Shown: in pieces, positions 24,558 through 33,753 of the stretch
How positions within the stretch are numbered: the first letter of the stretch is position 1
Layout of the letters: each line of letters opens with the position of its first letter
Assembly: GCF_003987275.1 (NCBI RefSeq)
Contig: NZ_PIQF01000003.1
Coordinates: 321,171 to 385,170, forward strand
Source: Idiomarina seosinensis
Lineage (GTDB): Bacteria > Pseudomonadota > Gammaproteobacteria > Enterobacterales > Alteromonadaceae
Reading direction: 5' to 3'
Length of the DNA: 64,000 bases
Program-made: the position numbers and the translations under genes
The notes under the pieces: generated by a model
Told to the model about the DNA's origin: nothing
What the model saw: the letters and a program-made list of their open reading frames with translations, nothing else
Databases searched by the model: none

Positions 24558-24780
24558 TCCGCTCCTCCTTACGCGCATTAATCCAGTCAATAACTTCTTG
24601 CTCAATGTAACGAACCGACCGCTCTCCTAGGCTAATCGGCTTTGGGTAAGTGGGATCGTACTGTTTCGAGTTTTTATCTAACTTCGCAAAGTGGTACGAT
24701 TTGGAAATCGACAATAAATCAAGTACCTCTTGAAGTCGCAGCACCTTTCCAGGTAACTGTGCTATGTTGTGTTCTTGCAT
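24547..24780 (-). CDS. AlpA-like winged helix-turn-helix regulator (second)
   Basis: A 77-residue protein with VLRLQEVLDLLSISKSYHFAKLD as the helix-turn-helix and SVRYIEQEVIDWINARKEER as the typical AlpA tail. AAGGAGG precedes the ATG by six bases. It is the first gene of a minus-strand pair with the YfjI-like gene and diverges from the 514-aa gene at 24914. AlpA-like proteins of satellites regulate integrase and replication genes or excision. Its HTH is slightly longer than that of the AlpA-like protein at 20912. Confidence 0.82.
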   Translation of the reverse strand: MQEHNIAQLPGKVLRLQEVLDLLSISKSYHFAKLDKNSKQYDPTYPKPISLGERSVRYIEQEVIDWINARKEERNAS

Positions 24781-24913
24781 ACTTCCTCCTTCTGAATAAA
24801 ACTGCGGAACACGCGACTAATTACAGCGAAGAATCTAGACTTGGTAAAGGTTCAAGAAGTGGGAAATAGATTTTTCAAAAAGTTATTTAAAATCATATAT
24901 TTAATAAGGCTTT

Positions 24914-26458
24914 ATGAGTGCACTGCAATTGGAAGAATTAAAGCTTGAAAAAGAGCGTCGCTATCAAGAATGGTGGGCATATGTTTATGCAAGTTGCAGT
25001 GTTGTAGATAGACTGCGTGGGGATGAAGGTCTTTTAGTTGAGACCAAAAAGATCCTTCCGTGGCTGAGACAGATAGACTACAAATACCATCTTATATCTA
25101 CTTATGAGCGCGATGACGAAAGTAGGTATCTAGGGAGCTTAGTAAAGTTGGCTAACTGTCTTGTCTACTCTCATCATAAAACCGTAATCAAGGACGGGCT
25201 AGATCATCGGGTCTATGAGCAAATGGTTCTCGAGTTGAGAAATCCATTTCGAAAGTTGAACAATGATGAGAAAGCTATCGTCGAACAGTTACACCAAGTG
25301 TCCTTGAAGTTCGGGTTTCTTATAGTTGCGCTACTAATAAGTCCAAGAGTCAAAACAAACTGGCGGGCTTTTGTCGAATCAAAAGATGAAGATTTAAAGC
25401 TTATTAAAGATTGGTCGTGCTTCCCTTATCGTTCTATAGAAGAATCTCCTGAAAACTTCCAAATTGCAGTTCCTCCTTACGGGGCTATTATAAAAGAACC
25501 TTGGGATGTGGTCATTTTTTATGATCTTGAACATGATGAACCTGAGGAGATAGCGCTAAAACTCGAAGGCATATTTTTCGAGAATAAGACTGGTAAGCTC
25601 AATAAAAAAAGAAAGCCAAAAAAAATCGAAGTCGGCAACAGGAAAAAATATAGCTTCGCTTTGTATTTCGAGAAAAGCAAAGTGAACAAAACACGTGTAA
25701 TGAACATACTGAATAGTCAAATACAGGTACTCAAAAGTTACTTGAACGGGAGCGGATTGCTATTAAAACAACCTTTAAAGCCTATAAACTTTAATGAGTG
25801 GTTAGCTGGTTACAAAAGTGTGCGCAAGCTACCTCCATTTCGTGATAAGTATACGCTCAAAACCAAGTATCCCAGCGAGTTTCTGTTGTCCTCTTTCCTC
25901 GCTCCATTTCACTATGAAGACATGCCTCAACTTAAAGTCCAAATAGAAAAGTACAACGAAAAGGTAGAGAAACGGAACTATAGTGCTAATACTGTTTACA
26001 GGCGCATAACGAACGCTAAAAAATTGAGTGAAGGCTTGTTAGGCCGAAAAAGAATGCTGGATAAAGATAACTTTAGAAGAGCCGTTGCAATCGAGATTTG
26101 GCAAAACTTACCTCAAGCTACCTCCTTGAGGAAAACGGGAAAATCAAAGGCAGTTAAAGAAGTTATAGACTGGCTTTTGGCAAATAAAAAGGCAGCCATC
26201 GAATATTACAGGCCTAACTATTTTCATTATATTCTAAAAGAGGGAGTTGACGCACATGATAGTGAGGTGAAGAGAGACCCAGTTGAAGGTTATCCCCCCG
26301 ATGATTTCAAAGATGAGAGATACTGCGATGTTCCTGGTGAGCAAGAGCTGCTAGAGCGAGAGTTTTACACCGATTTAGAACTTACTGAGAATTGCATCGA
26401 ACAGGCTGATTACCTTCGAGTTGGCAGTATTAGGAAAGCCAAAAGAGTCAAGAATTAA
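24914..26458 (+). CDS. Unrecognised 514-residue protein, element cargo next to the integrase
   Basis: A large, highly charged, Lys/Glu-rich soluble protein with no signal peptide and no obvious membrane helix; only a short hydrophobic patch near residues 130-143 stands out (KFGFLIVALLISP). The middle contains a conserved-looking block PPYGAIIKEPWDVVIFYDLEHDE and a basic stretch NKKRKPKKIEVGNRKK. The C-terminal third is helical and rich in Asn/Lys. I do not recognise any domain. It lies between the AlpA/YfjI replication operon and the integrase, the slot where P4-like satellites carry cargo such as anti-phage genes, and it is transcribed against the integrase. It is a good candidate for an undescribed defence or accessory gene, but this is inference. 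Confidence 0.7.
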   Translation: MSALQLEELKLEKERRYQEWWAYVYASCSVVDRLRGDEGLLVETKKILPWLRQIDYKYHLISTYERDDESRYLGSLVKLANCLVYSHHKTVIKDGLDHRVYEQMVLELRNPFRKLNNDEKAIVEQLHQVSLKFGFLIVALLISPRVKTNWRAFVESKDEDLKLIKDWSCFPYRSIEESPENFQIAVPPYGAIIKEPWDVVIFYDLEHDEPEEIALKLEGIFFENKTGKLNKKRKPKKIEVGNRKKYSFALYFEKSKVNKTRVMNILNSQIQVLKSYLNGSGLLLKQPLKPINFNEWLAGYKSVRKLPPFRDKYTLKTKYPSEFLLSSFLAPFHYEDMPQLKVQIEKYNEKVEKRNYSANTVYRRITNAKKLSEGLLGRKRMLDKDNFRRAVAIEIWQNLPQATSLRKTGKSKAVKEVIDWLLANKKAAIEYYRPNYFHYILKEGVDAHDSEVKRDPVEGYPPDDFKDERYCDVPGEQELLEREFYTDLELTENCIEQADYLRVGSIRKAKRVKN

Positions 26459-26504
26459 GAAACAAGCTACTAAGTCAAGAGTCAATCAGCTTCGATCCTT
26501 GGGG

Positions 26505-27734
26505 CTAACTTCTTATCGAAGCTGATAAACTCAAAGACCCTTTAGACGCCTCTTCAATATGCCCAGACCACCATTCCATCATTTCCCTGCGCTGCTTCAG
26601 ATAAGTAGAGCGGTTATATGCCGCTCGAATTTTGTCTTTGTCCTTGTGCGCTAGCGCAACTTCAATCACGTCTCTGTCAAAGCCTTGCTCGTTCAGTGTG
26701 GTGCTGGCTAGTGCTCTGAGTCCGTGAGCAACTAAACGACCTTCAAAGCCCATGCGCTTGAGTGCCCTGTTAGCGGTTTCTTTATTAGCATGCCTTAGGG
26801 GAGCCCTATCGGAAGGGAATATAAACTCTCTATGGCCACTCAATGGCTGCATGAACTCCAGCAATGCTAGTGACTGCTTAGTTAATGGTACTTCGTGAGG
26901 GCGTGCCATTTTCATTCGTTCAGCGGGGATCGCCCATATGGCTTTATCGAAATCGATTTCTTCCCAGCGGGCTTGCACGGCCTCACCTGGACGGACCATT
27001 GTATGCAGTTGCCATTCAATCAAGCAACGTGTCACGTATTTAATATTGGCAAAGTTTAAAGCTCGCATGAGCTCCGGTAGCTCATCAGGAGCCAGTGTTG
27101 GCATGTTCTTAACATCTGATGATGGGATCACCTTTTTAATCCCTGTAAGAGGGTTATGTTTGATGTAACCGACGTTACAGGCGAAAGACATTACGTTATT
27201 CATCCTGCGAGCGACCTTACGCGCCATTTCAAAGCTATTGCGTTTGGTAAGTGCCTCAATGGCTTCTATGGCTTTCGGTGCCGTTAACTGCTTAATGGGT
27301 ATTGATCCGATTCGTGGGAACACGTCATTCTCTAGCGAGCGCCAGAGCTTTTGAGCTGTGCCAGGCTTTAAGTCCTTGCTGTGTATCTCGAACCAACGCT
27401 CAGCTACTGCTTTGAATGTATTGCCAGCGGCAGCCCGCTTTGCCTCGAATTGCTCGTCACGATGAGATATGGGATCGATATCCTGGGCGAGTAGCTCCCT
27501 ATTTTGCTGGCGCTTTTCTCTCGCTAACTTTAAAGAAAGATCAGGATAGTTACCCAGTGTTAGGTTTTTTCGACGTTTAGTAAACGGCTCCGAGTAGTTA
27601 AAGATCCATACCTTTTTACCCGAGGGTTTGATTCTCAAGAACAGCCCTTGCCCGTCAGAAAGATTATATTCTTTATCTTTTTTCTTCGCAGCATCGATCT
27701 TCTTGGGAGTGAGTGGCTCAGGGATTTTAGGCAT
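26505..27734 (-). CDS. P4-type tyrosine integrase (DUF4102 N-terminal domain) of a tRNA-Phe island
   Basis: I use the ATG at 27734 (MPKIPEPLTPKKIDAAKKKD), giving 409 residues, the usual length; the ORF track start is 90 bases upstream and has an atypical N-terminus. The N-terminal domain is DUF4102-like (LSDGQGLFLRIKPSGKKVWIFNY). A SAM-like core-binding domain and a catalytic domain with HTMVRPGEAVQARW (Arg box), HGLRALASTTLNEQG (His-x-x-Arg) and the ALAHKDKDKIRAAYNRS Tyr box follow. The gene reads away from the 3' end of tRNA-Phe, whose terminus it uses as attachment site. It mediates integration and excision of the element. The start lies 166 bases from the tRNA end. Confidence 0.92.
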   Translation of the reverse strand: MPKIPEPLTPKKIDAAKKKDKEYNLSDGQGLFLRIKPSGKKVWIFNYSEPFTKRRKNLTLGNYPDLSLKLAREKRQQNRELLAQDIDPISHRDEQFEAKRAAAGNTFKAVAERWFEIHSKDLKPGTAQKLWRSLENDVFPRIGSIPIKQLTAPKAIEAIEALTKRNSFEMARKVARRMNNVMSFACNVGYIKHNPLTGIKKVIPSSDVKNMPTLAPDELPELMRALNFANIKYVTRCLIEWQLHTMVRPGEAVQARWEEIDFDKAIWAIPAERMKMARPHEVPLTKQSLALLEFMQPLSGHREFIFPSDRAPLRHANKETANRALKRMGFEGRLVAHGLRALASTTLNEQGFDRDVIEVALAHKDKDKIRAAYNRSTYLKQRREMMEWWSGHIEEASKGSLSLSASIRS

Positions 27735-27899
27735 TTTTGTAACACACCTTAAGTACATTTCGTTCCGTGTTACATAACAGTGTACAAAAAGTTGTGGATA
27801 GTAAGAAACTAAAAAGGACTTCAAAAGACCTTAATCAAGCTAAAGCTATTGATTAATAAGGGATTAAAGTACAAATGAGGACCACTTAGGAGGGGGAAG

Positions 27900-27975
27900 T
27901 GGTGCCCGGAGGCGGAATCGAACCACCGACACGAGGATTTTCAATCCTCTGCTCTACCGACTGAGCTATCCGGGC
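27900..27975 (-). tRNA. tRNA-Phe (GAA anticodon)
   Basis: The minus strand reads GCCCGGATAGCTCAGTCGGT... with acceptor stem GCCCGGA/TCCGGGC, D-loop AGCTCAGTCGGTAGAGC, anticodon loop TTGAAAA (anticodon GAA) and T-loop GGTTCGATTCC, and ends in encoded CCA. Its 3' end faces the integrase gene and is the likely attachment site of the island. The gene marks the border between accessory DNA to the left and core genes to the right. Confidence 0.97.
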
Positions 27976-28065
27976 GACGAGGCGTATTAAACGTTTTTTT
28001 CAGTTCTGAGTCAACCGCTTTTCTAAGGTTTTTTACTGTTTGCTCAGTAAATCGCCAGTTTGTGC

Positions 28066-29976
28066 TTAATCAACACTCAAATAGGTGCTGCCGGCCAGGC
28101 ATTTTTCGTAAAAGTTTGTCCAACGCACGCCTTCACGCGGTGCCAGGCTGCCTTTTCGAACTTGCCGGTCGATTTGCTTCTTAATCGTTTTCGCCATCGA
28201 TTCGGTGTTGTATTGCATGGTCTGCAACACTTTTTCGGCGGATGTGCCGGGAACCACTTCTTCGATATAAAAATCACCGGGTTCGTCGTCGTGGCAGTAC
28301 ACATGAACCTCGGTTAAACGACCAAATAAGTTGTGCATGTCGCCCATTACGTCTTGGTAAGCACCGGTAAGGAACAGTCCCACATGGTAGTCCTCGCCCT
28401 TATTGAGCGAATGCATTGGAATGTTGTCACTGATTTCGGTGCCTTCAATGTATTTGCTGAGTTTACCGTCACTGTCACAAGTAATATCAACAATTGAGCA
28501 ACGTACTTCCGGCTTTTCATTGAGTCGGGCGAGCGGGACAATCGGTAGTACTTGGCCGATGGCCCAGGTGTCCGCGGCTGACTGAAAAATAGAGAAGTTA
28601 CACAGGTATTGGCTGGCCAGCATATCCTCGAGTTCTTCCAGCTCCTGAATAAACTGATTTTCTTCGTCCAGCGAATGGTGGATGTCAGCCAGAATTTGCC
28701 AATACATGGTATCTAACCGCGCCATCTCAGGCAGTGACAGGATGCCTAATTTAAAGGCTTCGTAGGCGTTTTGTTTGTAACCCGCAGCGTCGTTGTATCG
28801 CTCTTGTGGGTGATACTGGTCGCCGGACAGGTAGAGTTCGCGCATGTTCTTGACCAGAATATGCTCGTCATCGGTCGGGCTAACATCAAAAGTGGTTCCG
28901 GCAGGCTTAATTTCACCGACAATATTGGTCACCACACAGCTATGGTGGGCGGTCATTGCCCGGCCACTCTCACTGACAATGTTGGGGTGTTTGACCTTTT
29001 CCAGATCGCATATTTGCTTAATGCCCCAGACAACGTCGGCAACGTATTCTTCGGTCGAGTAGTTACGCGAGGAGTCGGTGGTGGAGCTGGTGCCGTCATA
29101 GTCGATACCAAGGCCGCCACCAATGTCTAAATACTCAAGCGGTACGCCTTCCTGCACCAGTTTGGCATACAAGCGTGCGCCTTCGGTAACCGCTTCTTTA
29201 ATTTTGCGAATGTCCGACAGCTGACTGCCAATATGAAAGTGCAGCAACTTGGCGCAATGCAGCATGTCTTCCTGACGTAAGCGCTCGACCACATTCAGGA
29301 TTTCGGCAATGCTTAGCCCAAACTTGGCCCGATCACCGCTGGAGCCTGCCCATTTACCGGAGCTGCGTACCATCATTTTTGAGCGCAGACCGATCATCGG
29401 TTCAACGCCAAGCTTTTTCGCCAGTGGGATCAGCATTTCTAATTCTGAATATTTTTCGATGACAATGATCATCTTGCGTCGTAGCTGACGACCGAGTAGG
29501 GCGAGTGTCAGGTAATCTTTGTCTTTGTAGCCATTCAAAATGGTTAGCGCATCGGGATTGTCGTTATAAGCCAATACCGCCATTAGTTCCGGCTTAGAGC
29601 CGGCTTCCAGACCATAATTATAGGGTTCGCCGGCGTCCATGATCTCTTCGACCACTTCGCGCATTTGGTTTACTTTAATTGGGAACACACCGGAGTATTC
29701 GCCGTTATAATCAGCCTCTTTGATGACCTTTTGAAAGGTCTCGTTGATGATTTCAACTTGCGAACGCAGAATGTCGTGAAACCGAATAACCGCGGGGAAT
29801 TCAATGCCCTCGGATTTGATTTCGTCGATTACTTCCTGCATATCAATGGTAATGTCAGGATAACGGTGGTTCGGCGCTATTTTAATATTGCCATTGTCGC
29901 CAATCGAAAAATAGCCAGCTCCCCAACGGTTAACGCCGTAAAGCTCCTCCGCTTGTTCAATATTCCAATCTGACAT
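28066..29976 (-). CDS. speA: Biosynthetic arginine decarboxylase
   Basis: A 636-residue PLP enzyme that turns arginine into agmatine, the first step of the agmatine route to putrescine. FPIKVNQMREVVEEI is the Lys-bearing PLP block of the fold-III decarboxylase. HFHIGSQLSD, LDIGGGLGIDYDGT and HPNIVSESGRAMTAHHS are further hallmarks of the biosynthetic ADC family. Its length matches the family. The start codon overlaps the speB stop (TAATG), so agmatinase and this enzyme are coupled. The product agmatine is consumed by the neighbouring SpeB. Confidence 0.97.
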   Translation of the reverse strand: MSDWNIEQAEELYGVNRWGAGYFSIGDNGNIKIAPNHRYPDITIDMQEVIDEIKSEGIEFPAVIRFHDILRSQVEIINETFQKVIKEADYNGEYSGVFPIKVNQMREVVEEIMDAGEPYNYGLEAGSKPELMAVLAYNDNPDALTILNGYKDKDYLTLALLGRQLRRKMIIVIEKYSELEMLIPLAKKLGVEPMIGLRSKMMVRSSGKWAGSSGDRAKFGLSIAEILNVVERLRQEDMLHCAKLLHFHIGSQLSDIRKIKEAVTEGARLYAKLVQEGVPLEYLDIGGGLGIDYDGTSSTTDSSRNYSTEEYVADVVWGIKQICDLEKVKHPNIVSESGRAMTAHHSCVVTNIVGEIKPAGTTFDVSPTDDEHILVKNMRELYLSGDQYHPQERYNDAAGYKQNAYEAFKLGILSLPEMARLDTMYWQILADIHHSLDEENQFIQELEELEDMLASQYLCNFSIFQSAADTWAIGQVLPIVPLARLNEKPEVRCSIVDITCDSDGKLSKYIEGTEISDNIPMHSLNKGEDYHVGLFLTGAYQDVMGDMHNLFGRLTEVHVYCHDDEPGDFYIEEVVPGTSAEKVLQTMQYNTESMAKTIKKQIDRQVRKGSLAPREGVRWTNFYEKCLAGSTYLSVD

Positions 29977-30896
29977 TAGGCGTCTGCTCCCGCTTGCTCT
30001 AACGTTAATAAAATTTCCCGGACGATTTTGGCAGCAAATACGTCGGAGTTTCCGGTGGGATCAATTTTGGGCGACAGTTCGACCACATCAGCACCAATAA
30101 AATTTTTCTCGCGCAGAATTTTCATCAGACTGACAAACGAATGAAAATCTTCGCCGCCGGGCTCGGGGGTACCGGTGCCCGGTAAAAATGAGGGGTCGAA
30201 GTAATCTAAGTCGAGCGTCAAGTAAACAGGGCGGTCGCCGGCAATGTCTTTGACGCTTTGCAAAAAGTCCTGGCGTGAATTTCTGACGGTGCCGTTCTCT
30301 TTCATCCAACGATATTCGTCGCGGGTGCCGGAACGGATACCGTACTGGATCAGCTGGTGGCCGCTGCCGAAATGGTCGTAGACGCGGCGGATGATCGACG
30401 CGTGTGAATAATGGTAGCCGAGAAAACCATCGCGCAGGTCGGCATGCGCATCTAAGTGCAGTAACACCAGCTCGGGATACTGCTGCAAGTGCTTAACAAT
30501 AGGTGCGTAGGAAATGGAATGCTCACCGCCTAAGGTCAGCAGTCGGGTTTTTGTCTGCTGCAGGTCCAGTGGTTCAAAAATCGCATTAAAATCGCTAACC
30601 GCGTGATGCCATTGCTGCTCTACGTCCTCGTCAAAACCGAGCCGTAAGTTACCTAAGTCAAAAAACTCATGGTCTTCTAAGTCGGCGTCCAGGTAAGGGG
30701 AATATGACTCAATGTCTTCAGAAACGGCGCGTAGCCCATCAGGCCCTTCGCGGGTGCCTTTTCGAAAGCAGGCGGTTCCATCAAACCCAAAGCCGATAAT
30801 ATGGGTGTGTCCGGGAGTAATTGTGAATGCCCGGTCAGCCCCAAAAAATGGACGACTTGGATCGTTCGTTGGCACCGGTAGTGGGATCTGAGACAT
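29976..30896 (-). CDS. speB: Agmatinase
   Basis: A 306-residue arginase-family enzyme that hydrolyses agmatine to putrescine and urea. The Mn-binding motifs GGEHSISYA, LHLDAHADLRDGF and LTLDLDYFDPSFLPGTGTPE are all present with their His/Asp ligands. It stands between pfkA (13-base gap) and speA (one-base overlap) on one strand, so it should be co-transcribed with both. Together with SpeA it makes putrescine from arginine. Confidence 0.96.
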   Translation of the reverse strand: MSQIPLPVPTNDPSRPFFGADRAFTITPGHTHIIGFGFDGTACFRKGTREGPDGLRAVSEDIESYSPYLDADLEDHEFFDLGNLRLGFDEDVEQQWHHAVSDFNAIFEPLDLQQTKTRLLTLGGEHSISYAPIVKHLQQYPELVLLHLDAHADLRDGFLGYHYSHASIIRRVYDHFGSGHQLIQYGIRSGTRDEYRWMKENGTVRNSRQDFLQSVKDIAGDRPVYLTLDLDYFDPSFLPGTGTPEPGGEDFHSFVSLMKILREKNFIGADVVELSPKIDPTGNSDVFAAKIVREILLTLEQAGADA

Positions 30897-30909
30897 AGAT
30901 TGTCTTACC

Positions 30910-31956
30910 TCAATGTTGTTCTTTCTGTACCGCCTTGTGGCGCTCTTTCTTGACCGGGTTAAATAACTTGGTCTGAATATCGATTAATTCCTGGCTGAGT
31001 TGCTTGCGCTGCATCCAGGTTTCCGGGAGCGGGGTGCTGGACAAGTCATTATTGCTGACTCCTGCCATTACGCCCGTTTTACCCTGACGTACTAATTCTA
31101 CCGCATGTACGCCTAATCGAGTAGCCAGTATCCGATCCATGGCAGTGGGGCGTCCGCCCCGCTGCACGTGGCCAAGCAAGCATGGCCGACATGGAAAGTT
31201 TAACCGATCTTCTAACTGCTCAGCTAATCTTACGGCGCCACCGGGCCATTGGTTTTCACAAAGTACCATGACATAGCTGGAATCGCCGCGAACCCGGTGA
31301 ACACCTTCGATGTGTTTAACCAGTGCATCAACGGTCAAAGGTTTGTCTTTTTGCAACTCTGGTAGAATCATACGTTCGGAGCCGCAGGCCATGGCGCTGC
31401 TAATGCCGATGTAGCCGGCATTACGGCCCATAACTTCGACGATAAACACGCGATCCATGGCTTCGGCTGTATCGCGAATCTTATCCAATGCGTCCATTGC
31501 GGTTTCCACGGCCGTGTCATAGCCAATGGTGTTGTCGGTGCCAAACAAATCATTGTCGATAGTTCCTGGCACGCCAATAATGGCACCTTGCCAGAATTTC
31601 GCCAGATGTTCAGCGCCACGAAATGAGCCGTCCCCGCCAATCACGATAAAACCATCAATTTGATGGGCATCCAGGTTTTCTGCTGCCTCACGTCCGCCGT
31701 CGTCGGTTTTGAAGCGTTCGCTGCGGGCACTTTTAATAATGGTGCCGGAATACTGCAATATGTGTTCTACGTTTTCCCGACCTAACTTTGTAAAGTCGTT
31801 GGTGAGAACGCCTTCGTAGCCATGACGAAAGCCGATAACTTCTATTCCGTAGTTTTCTGCGGCCAGTACGACGGCGCGGATCGCCGCATTCATACCTGGT
31901 GCATCACCGCCACTGGTGATGACAGCAATTCGGTTAATAGTATCAGTAGATGACAC
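30910..31956 (-). CDS. pfkA: ATP-dependent 6-phosphofructokinase
   Basis: A 348-residue enzyme of glycolysis, phosphorylating fructose 6-phosphate. ITSGGDAPGMNAAIRAVV is the N-terminal nucleotide-binding motif, IGGDGSFRGA has the GDGS form that marks ATP (not PPi) dependence, PGTIDNDLFGTDNTIGYDTA carries the catalytic Asp, and MGRNAGYI is the sugar-binding segment. It is slightly longer than the 320-residue E. coli enzyme because of extra residues at the C-terminus (KKERHKAVQKEQH). It leads the pfkA-speB-speA transcript, an unusual pairing of glycolysis and polyamine genes. Confidence 0.95.
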   Translation of the reverse strand: MSSTDTINRIAVITSGGDAPGMNAAIRAVVLAAENYGIEVIGFRHGYEGVLTNDFTKLGRENVEHILQYSGTIIKSARSERFKTDDGGREAAENLDAHQIDGFIVIGGDGSFRGAEHLAKFWQGAIIGVPGTIDNDLFGTDNTIGYDTAVETAMDALDKIRDTAEAMDRVFIVEVMGRNAGYIGISSAMACGSERMILPELQKDKPLTVDALVKHIEGVHRVRGDSSYVMVLCENQWPGGAVRLAEQLEDRLNFPCRPCLLGHVQRGGRPTAMDRILATRLGVHAVELVRQGKTGVMAGVSNNDLSSTPLPETWMQRKQLSQELIDIQTKLFNPVKKERHKAVQKEQH

Positions 31957-32028
31957 GATCCCTACTCCTTGATAATGTCTTAGCGCTAAGCTTACCTATA
32001 GAGTCTCGGGTTACCAAGAGGAAATTTA

Positions 32029-33093
32029 ATGTCGAGCGCAGTTAAACGGTTTGATTATCAACAATTATTGCAATGGTCGAACGATTGTCTGGAGCAGGCA
32101 GGAGCTTCCGGAGAAATCGCACGTAATGTCAGTTTTTACTTATTAGAAGGGGATTTACTGGGATTTTCTACTCATGGTCTGATTCGGTTGCTGAATAATT
32201 GTCAATGGTTGCGTGATGGCAGTAGTCGGGCAAAAGGGCAACCTGTGGTCATTAGCGAGCGGGCTGCCGTGGCGCATTGGGATGCGCAATTATTGCCGGG
32301 TCCTTATGTGGTGCCCCAGGCTATTGAGAGTGCTATTAACATGGCTAAGCAAGCTGGTACCGGCACTGTCGTTATGCGGCGCAGCCAGCATGTTGCAGCG
32401 CTTGCTTCCTATTTAAGTATTGCAACGGAGCAGGGCATGGTGGTCAGTTTAATGTGCTCGACACCCGGGCAGCGTGCGGTTGCTCCGTTTGGAGCCAAAC
32501 AAGCAGTGTTTTCGCCCAACCCTTTTGCGGTGGGAGTGCCAAGCTCTGCTCAGCCATTATTATTAGACATTAGCTTCTCGATGACAGCGGCTGGCAAAGT
32601 ACGTCAGGCCAAAGCTGACGGGGTTAATTTGCCTTATGCGGCACTGATTGATAGTAACGGGCAGTGGACTGATGATCCTACTACGTTTTTTGCGAAGCCG
32701 GGCAGCGCTATAGGTCCTTTAGGCGGCGAGCAGCTTGGCTATAAAGGTTATGGGTTAACTTTATTCAGCGAGATCTGGACCATGGCGCTAAGCCAGTTTG
32801 GTCGCCGTCAGGGTAGTGCGGACGGGGATGCTAACTCCGTTTGGGTGCAAGTCATCGACCCCACCGCCTTTGGTGACGAAAAGGAGTTTCTGCAGCAAGT
32901 GGATGATTTGTTAGAGGATTGTCGTACCGCGACGCCAATAGACCCGCAGCAACCAGTCAGAATTCCCGGTGAGCGGGCGTTGCAGAAAAAGCAGCAACAG
33001 TTACAGCAGGGGCTCGAATACAGTGAGTCGACCCTAAAAGTGCTTAACCGCTGTGCCGAGTTTACCGGTATTCCGTTACCGGCGGCTCTTTAA
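32029..33093 (+). CDS. Ldh-family NAD(P)-dependent dehydrogenase (malate/lactate/ureidoglycolate type)
   Basis: A 354-residue protein of the malate/L-lactate dehydrogenase family (unlike the classical LDH fold). LEGDLLGFSTHGLIRLLNN carries the substrate-contact region, GTVVMRRSQHVAALASYL carries a conserved His, and VFSPNPFAVGVPSS and LGGEQLGYKGYGL are family blocks. It would oxidise a 2-hydroxyacid with NAD(P); the exact substrate is not evident. It is divergent from pfkA with a 72-base intergenic region and ends two bases from pdxH, which converges on it. Confidence 0.85.
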   Translation: MSSAVKRFDYQQLLQWSNDCLEQAGASGEIARNVSFYLLEGDLLGFSTHGLIRLLNNCQWLRDGSSRAKGQPVVISERAAVAHWDAQLLPGPYVVPQAIESAINMAKQAGTGTVVMRRSQHVAALASYLSIATEQGMVVSLMCSTPGQRAVAPFGAKQAVFSPNPFAVGVPSSAQPLLLDISFSMTAAGKVRQAKADGVNLPYAALIDSNGQWTDDPTTFFAKPGSAIGPLGGEQLGYKGYGLTLFSEIWTMALSQFGRRQGSADGDANSVWVQVIDPTAFGDEKEFLQQVDDLLEDCRTATPIDPQQPVRIPGERALQKKQQQLQQGLEYSESTLKVLNRCAEFTGIPLPAAL

Positions 33094-33094
33094 G

Positions 33095-33739
33095 TTAAGG
33101 CTGTAAGCGCTCTATAGCCCACTGGCCATCTGCCAGTGTATAGGTAAAGCGGTCGTGCAATCGGTTGCGGCCGCCTTGCCAGAATTCAAACTGGCTGGGC
33201 TTAATTAAGTACCCACCCCAGTGCTCGGGTCTTGGTACTTCGCTATCACGATACCTTTGCATGAGTTGTTCAAACTGTTGGTCGAGCAATTCGCGGCTGG
33301 CAATAGGCGCGCTTTGGTTAGAGGCCAATGCACCAATCTGGCTAGCCTTCGGGCGCGATCGAAAATAGGCATCGTTTTGTTGCTCTGATAACGGTTCGAC
33401 AGAACCGGTAATCTGTACCTGCCGCTCCAATGGCAGCCAGGAAAAGTGTGCCGAAATGTTAGGGTTGACGGCCAGATCGCGCGCTTTGTGCGAGTTTTTA
33501 TTGGTGAAAAACCGGAGTCCATTACTGTCATTGCTTTTTAGCAACACAACCCGTTGGCTAGGGACGCCCTTGGCGTCTACGGTTGCGATTGTCATCGCGG
33601 TAGGATCGGCGCTTAGCTTTGCATCGATGGCTTGTTGCAGCCACAGCGCAAATTGCTCATGTGGCGATGCCGCCAGTTGTTCGCGCGGCAGGCTGCCAAG
33701 CTCATAGTCACGACGAATTTGTTCAAGATCCATGGTCAT
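33095..33739 (-). CDS. pdxH: Pyridoxine/pyridoxamine 5'-phosphate oxidase
   Basis: A 214-residue FMN enzyme that makes pyridoxal 5'-phosphate, the last step of vitamin B6 synthesis and salvage. PTAMTIATVDAKGVPSQRVVLLK and FFTNKNSHKARDL form the FMN-binding barrel, YFRSRPKASQIGALAS is the substrate segment, and WQGGRNRLHDRFTY is the conserved C-terminus. The length is normal. It converges on the dehydrogenase gene and is 14 bases downstream of the DUF3369 regulator, so the two may share a transcript. Confidence 0.96.
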   Translation of the reverse strand: MTMDLEQIRRDYELGSLPREQLAASPHEQFALWLQQAIDAKLSADPTAMTIATVDAKGVPSQRVVLLKSNDSNGLRFFTNKNSHKARDLAVNPNISAHFSWLPLERQVQITGSVEPLSEQQNDAYFRSRPKASQIGALASNQSAPIASRELLDQQFEQLMQRYRDSEVPRPEHWGGYLIKPSQFEFWQGGRNRLHDRFTYTLADGQWAIERLQP

Positions 33740-33753
33740 TCCTCAACAGTCAT

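Noticed and set aside
28016-28065. Inverted repeat TTTACTG/CAGTAAA after speA as a terminator
   Set aside because: The stem is short and no T run follows on the speA transcript strand.
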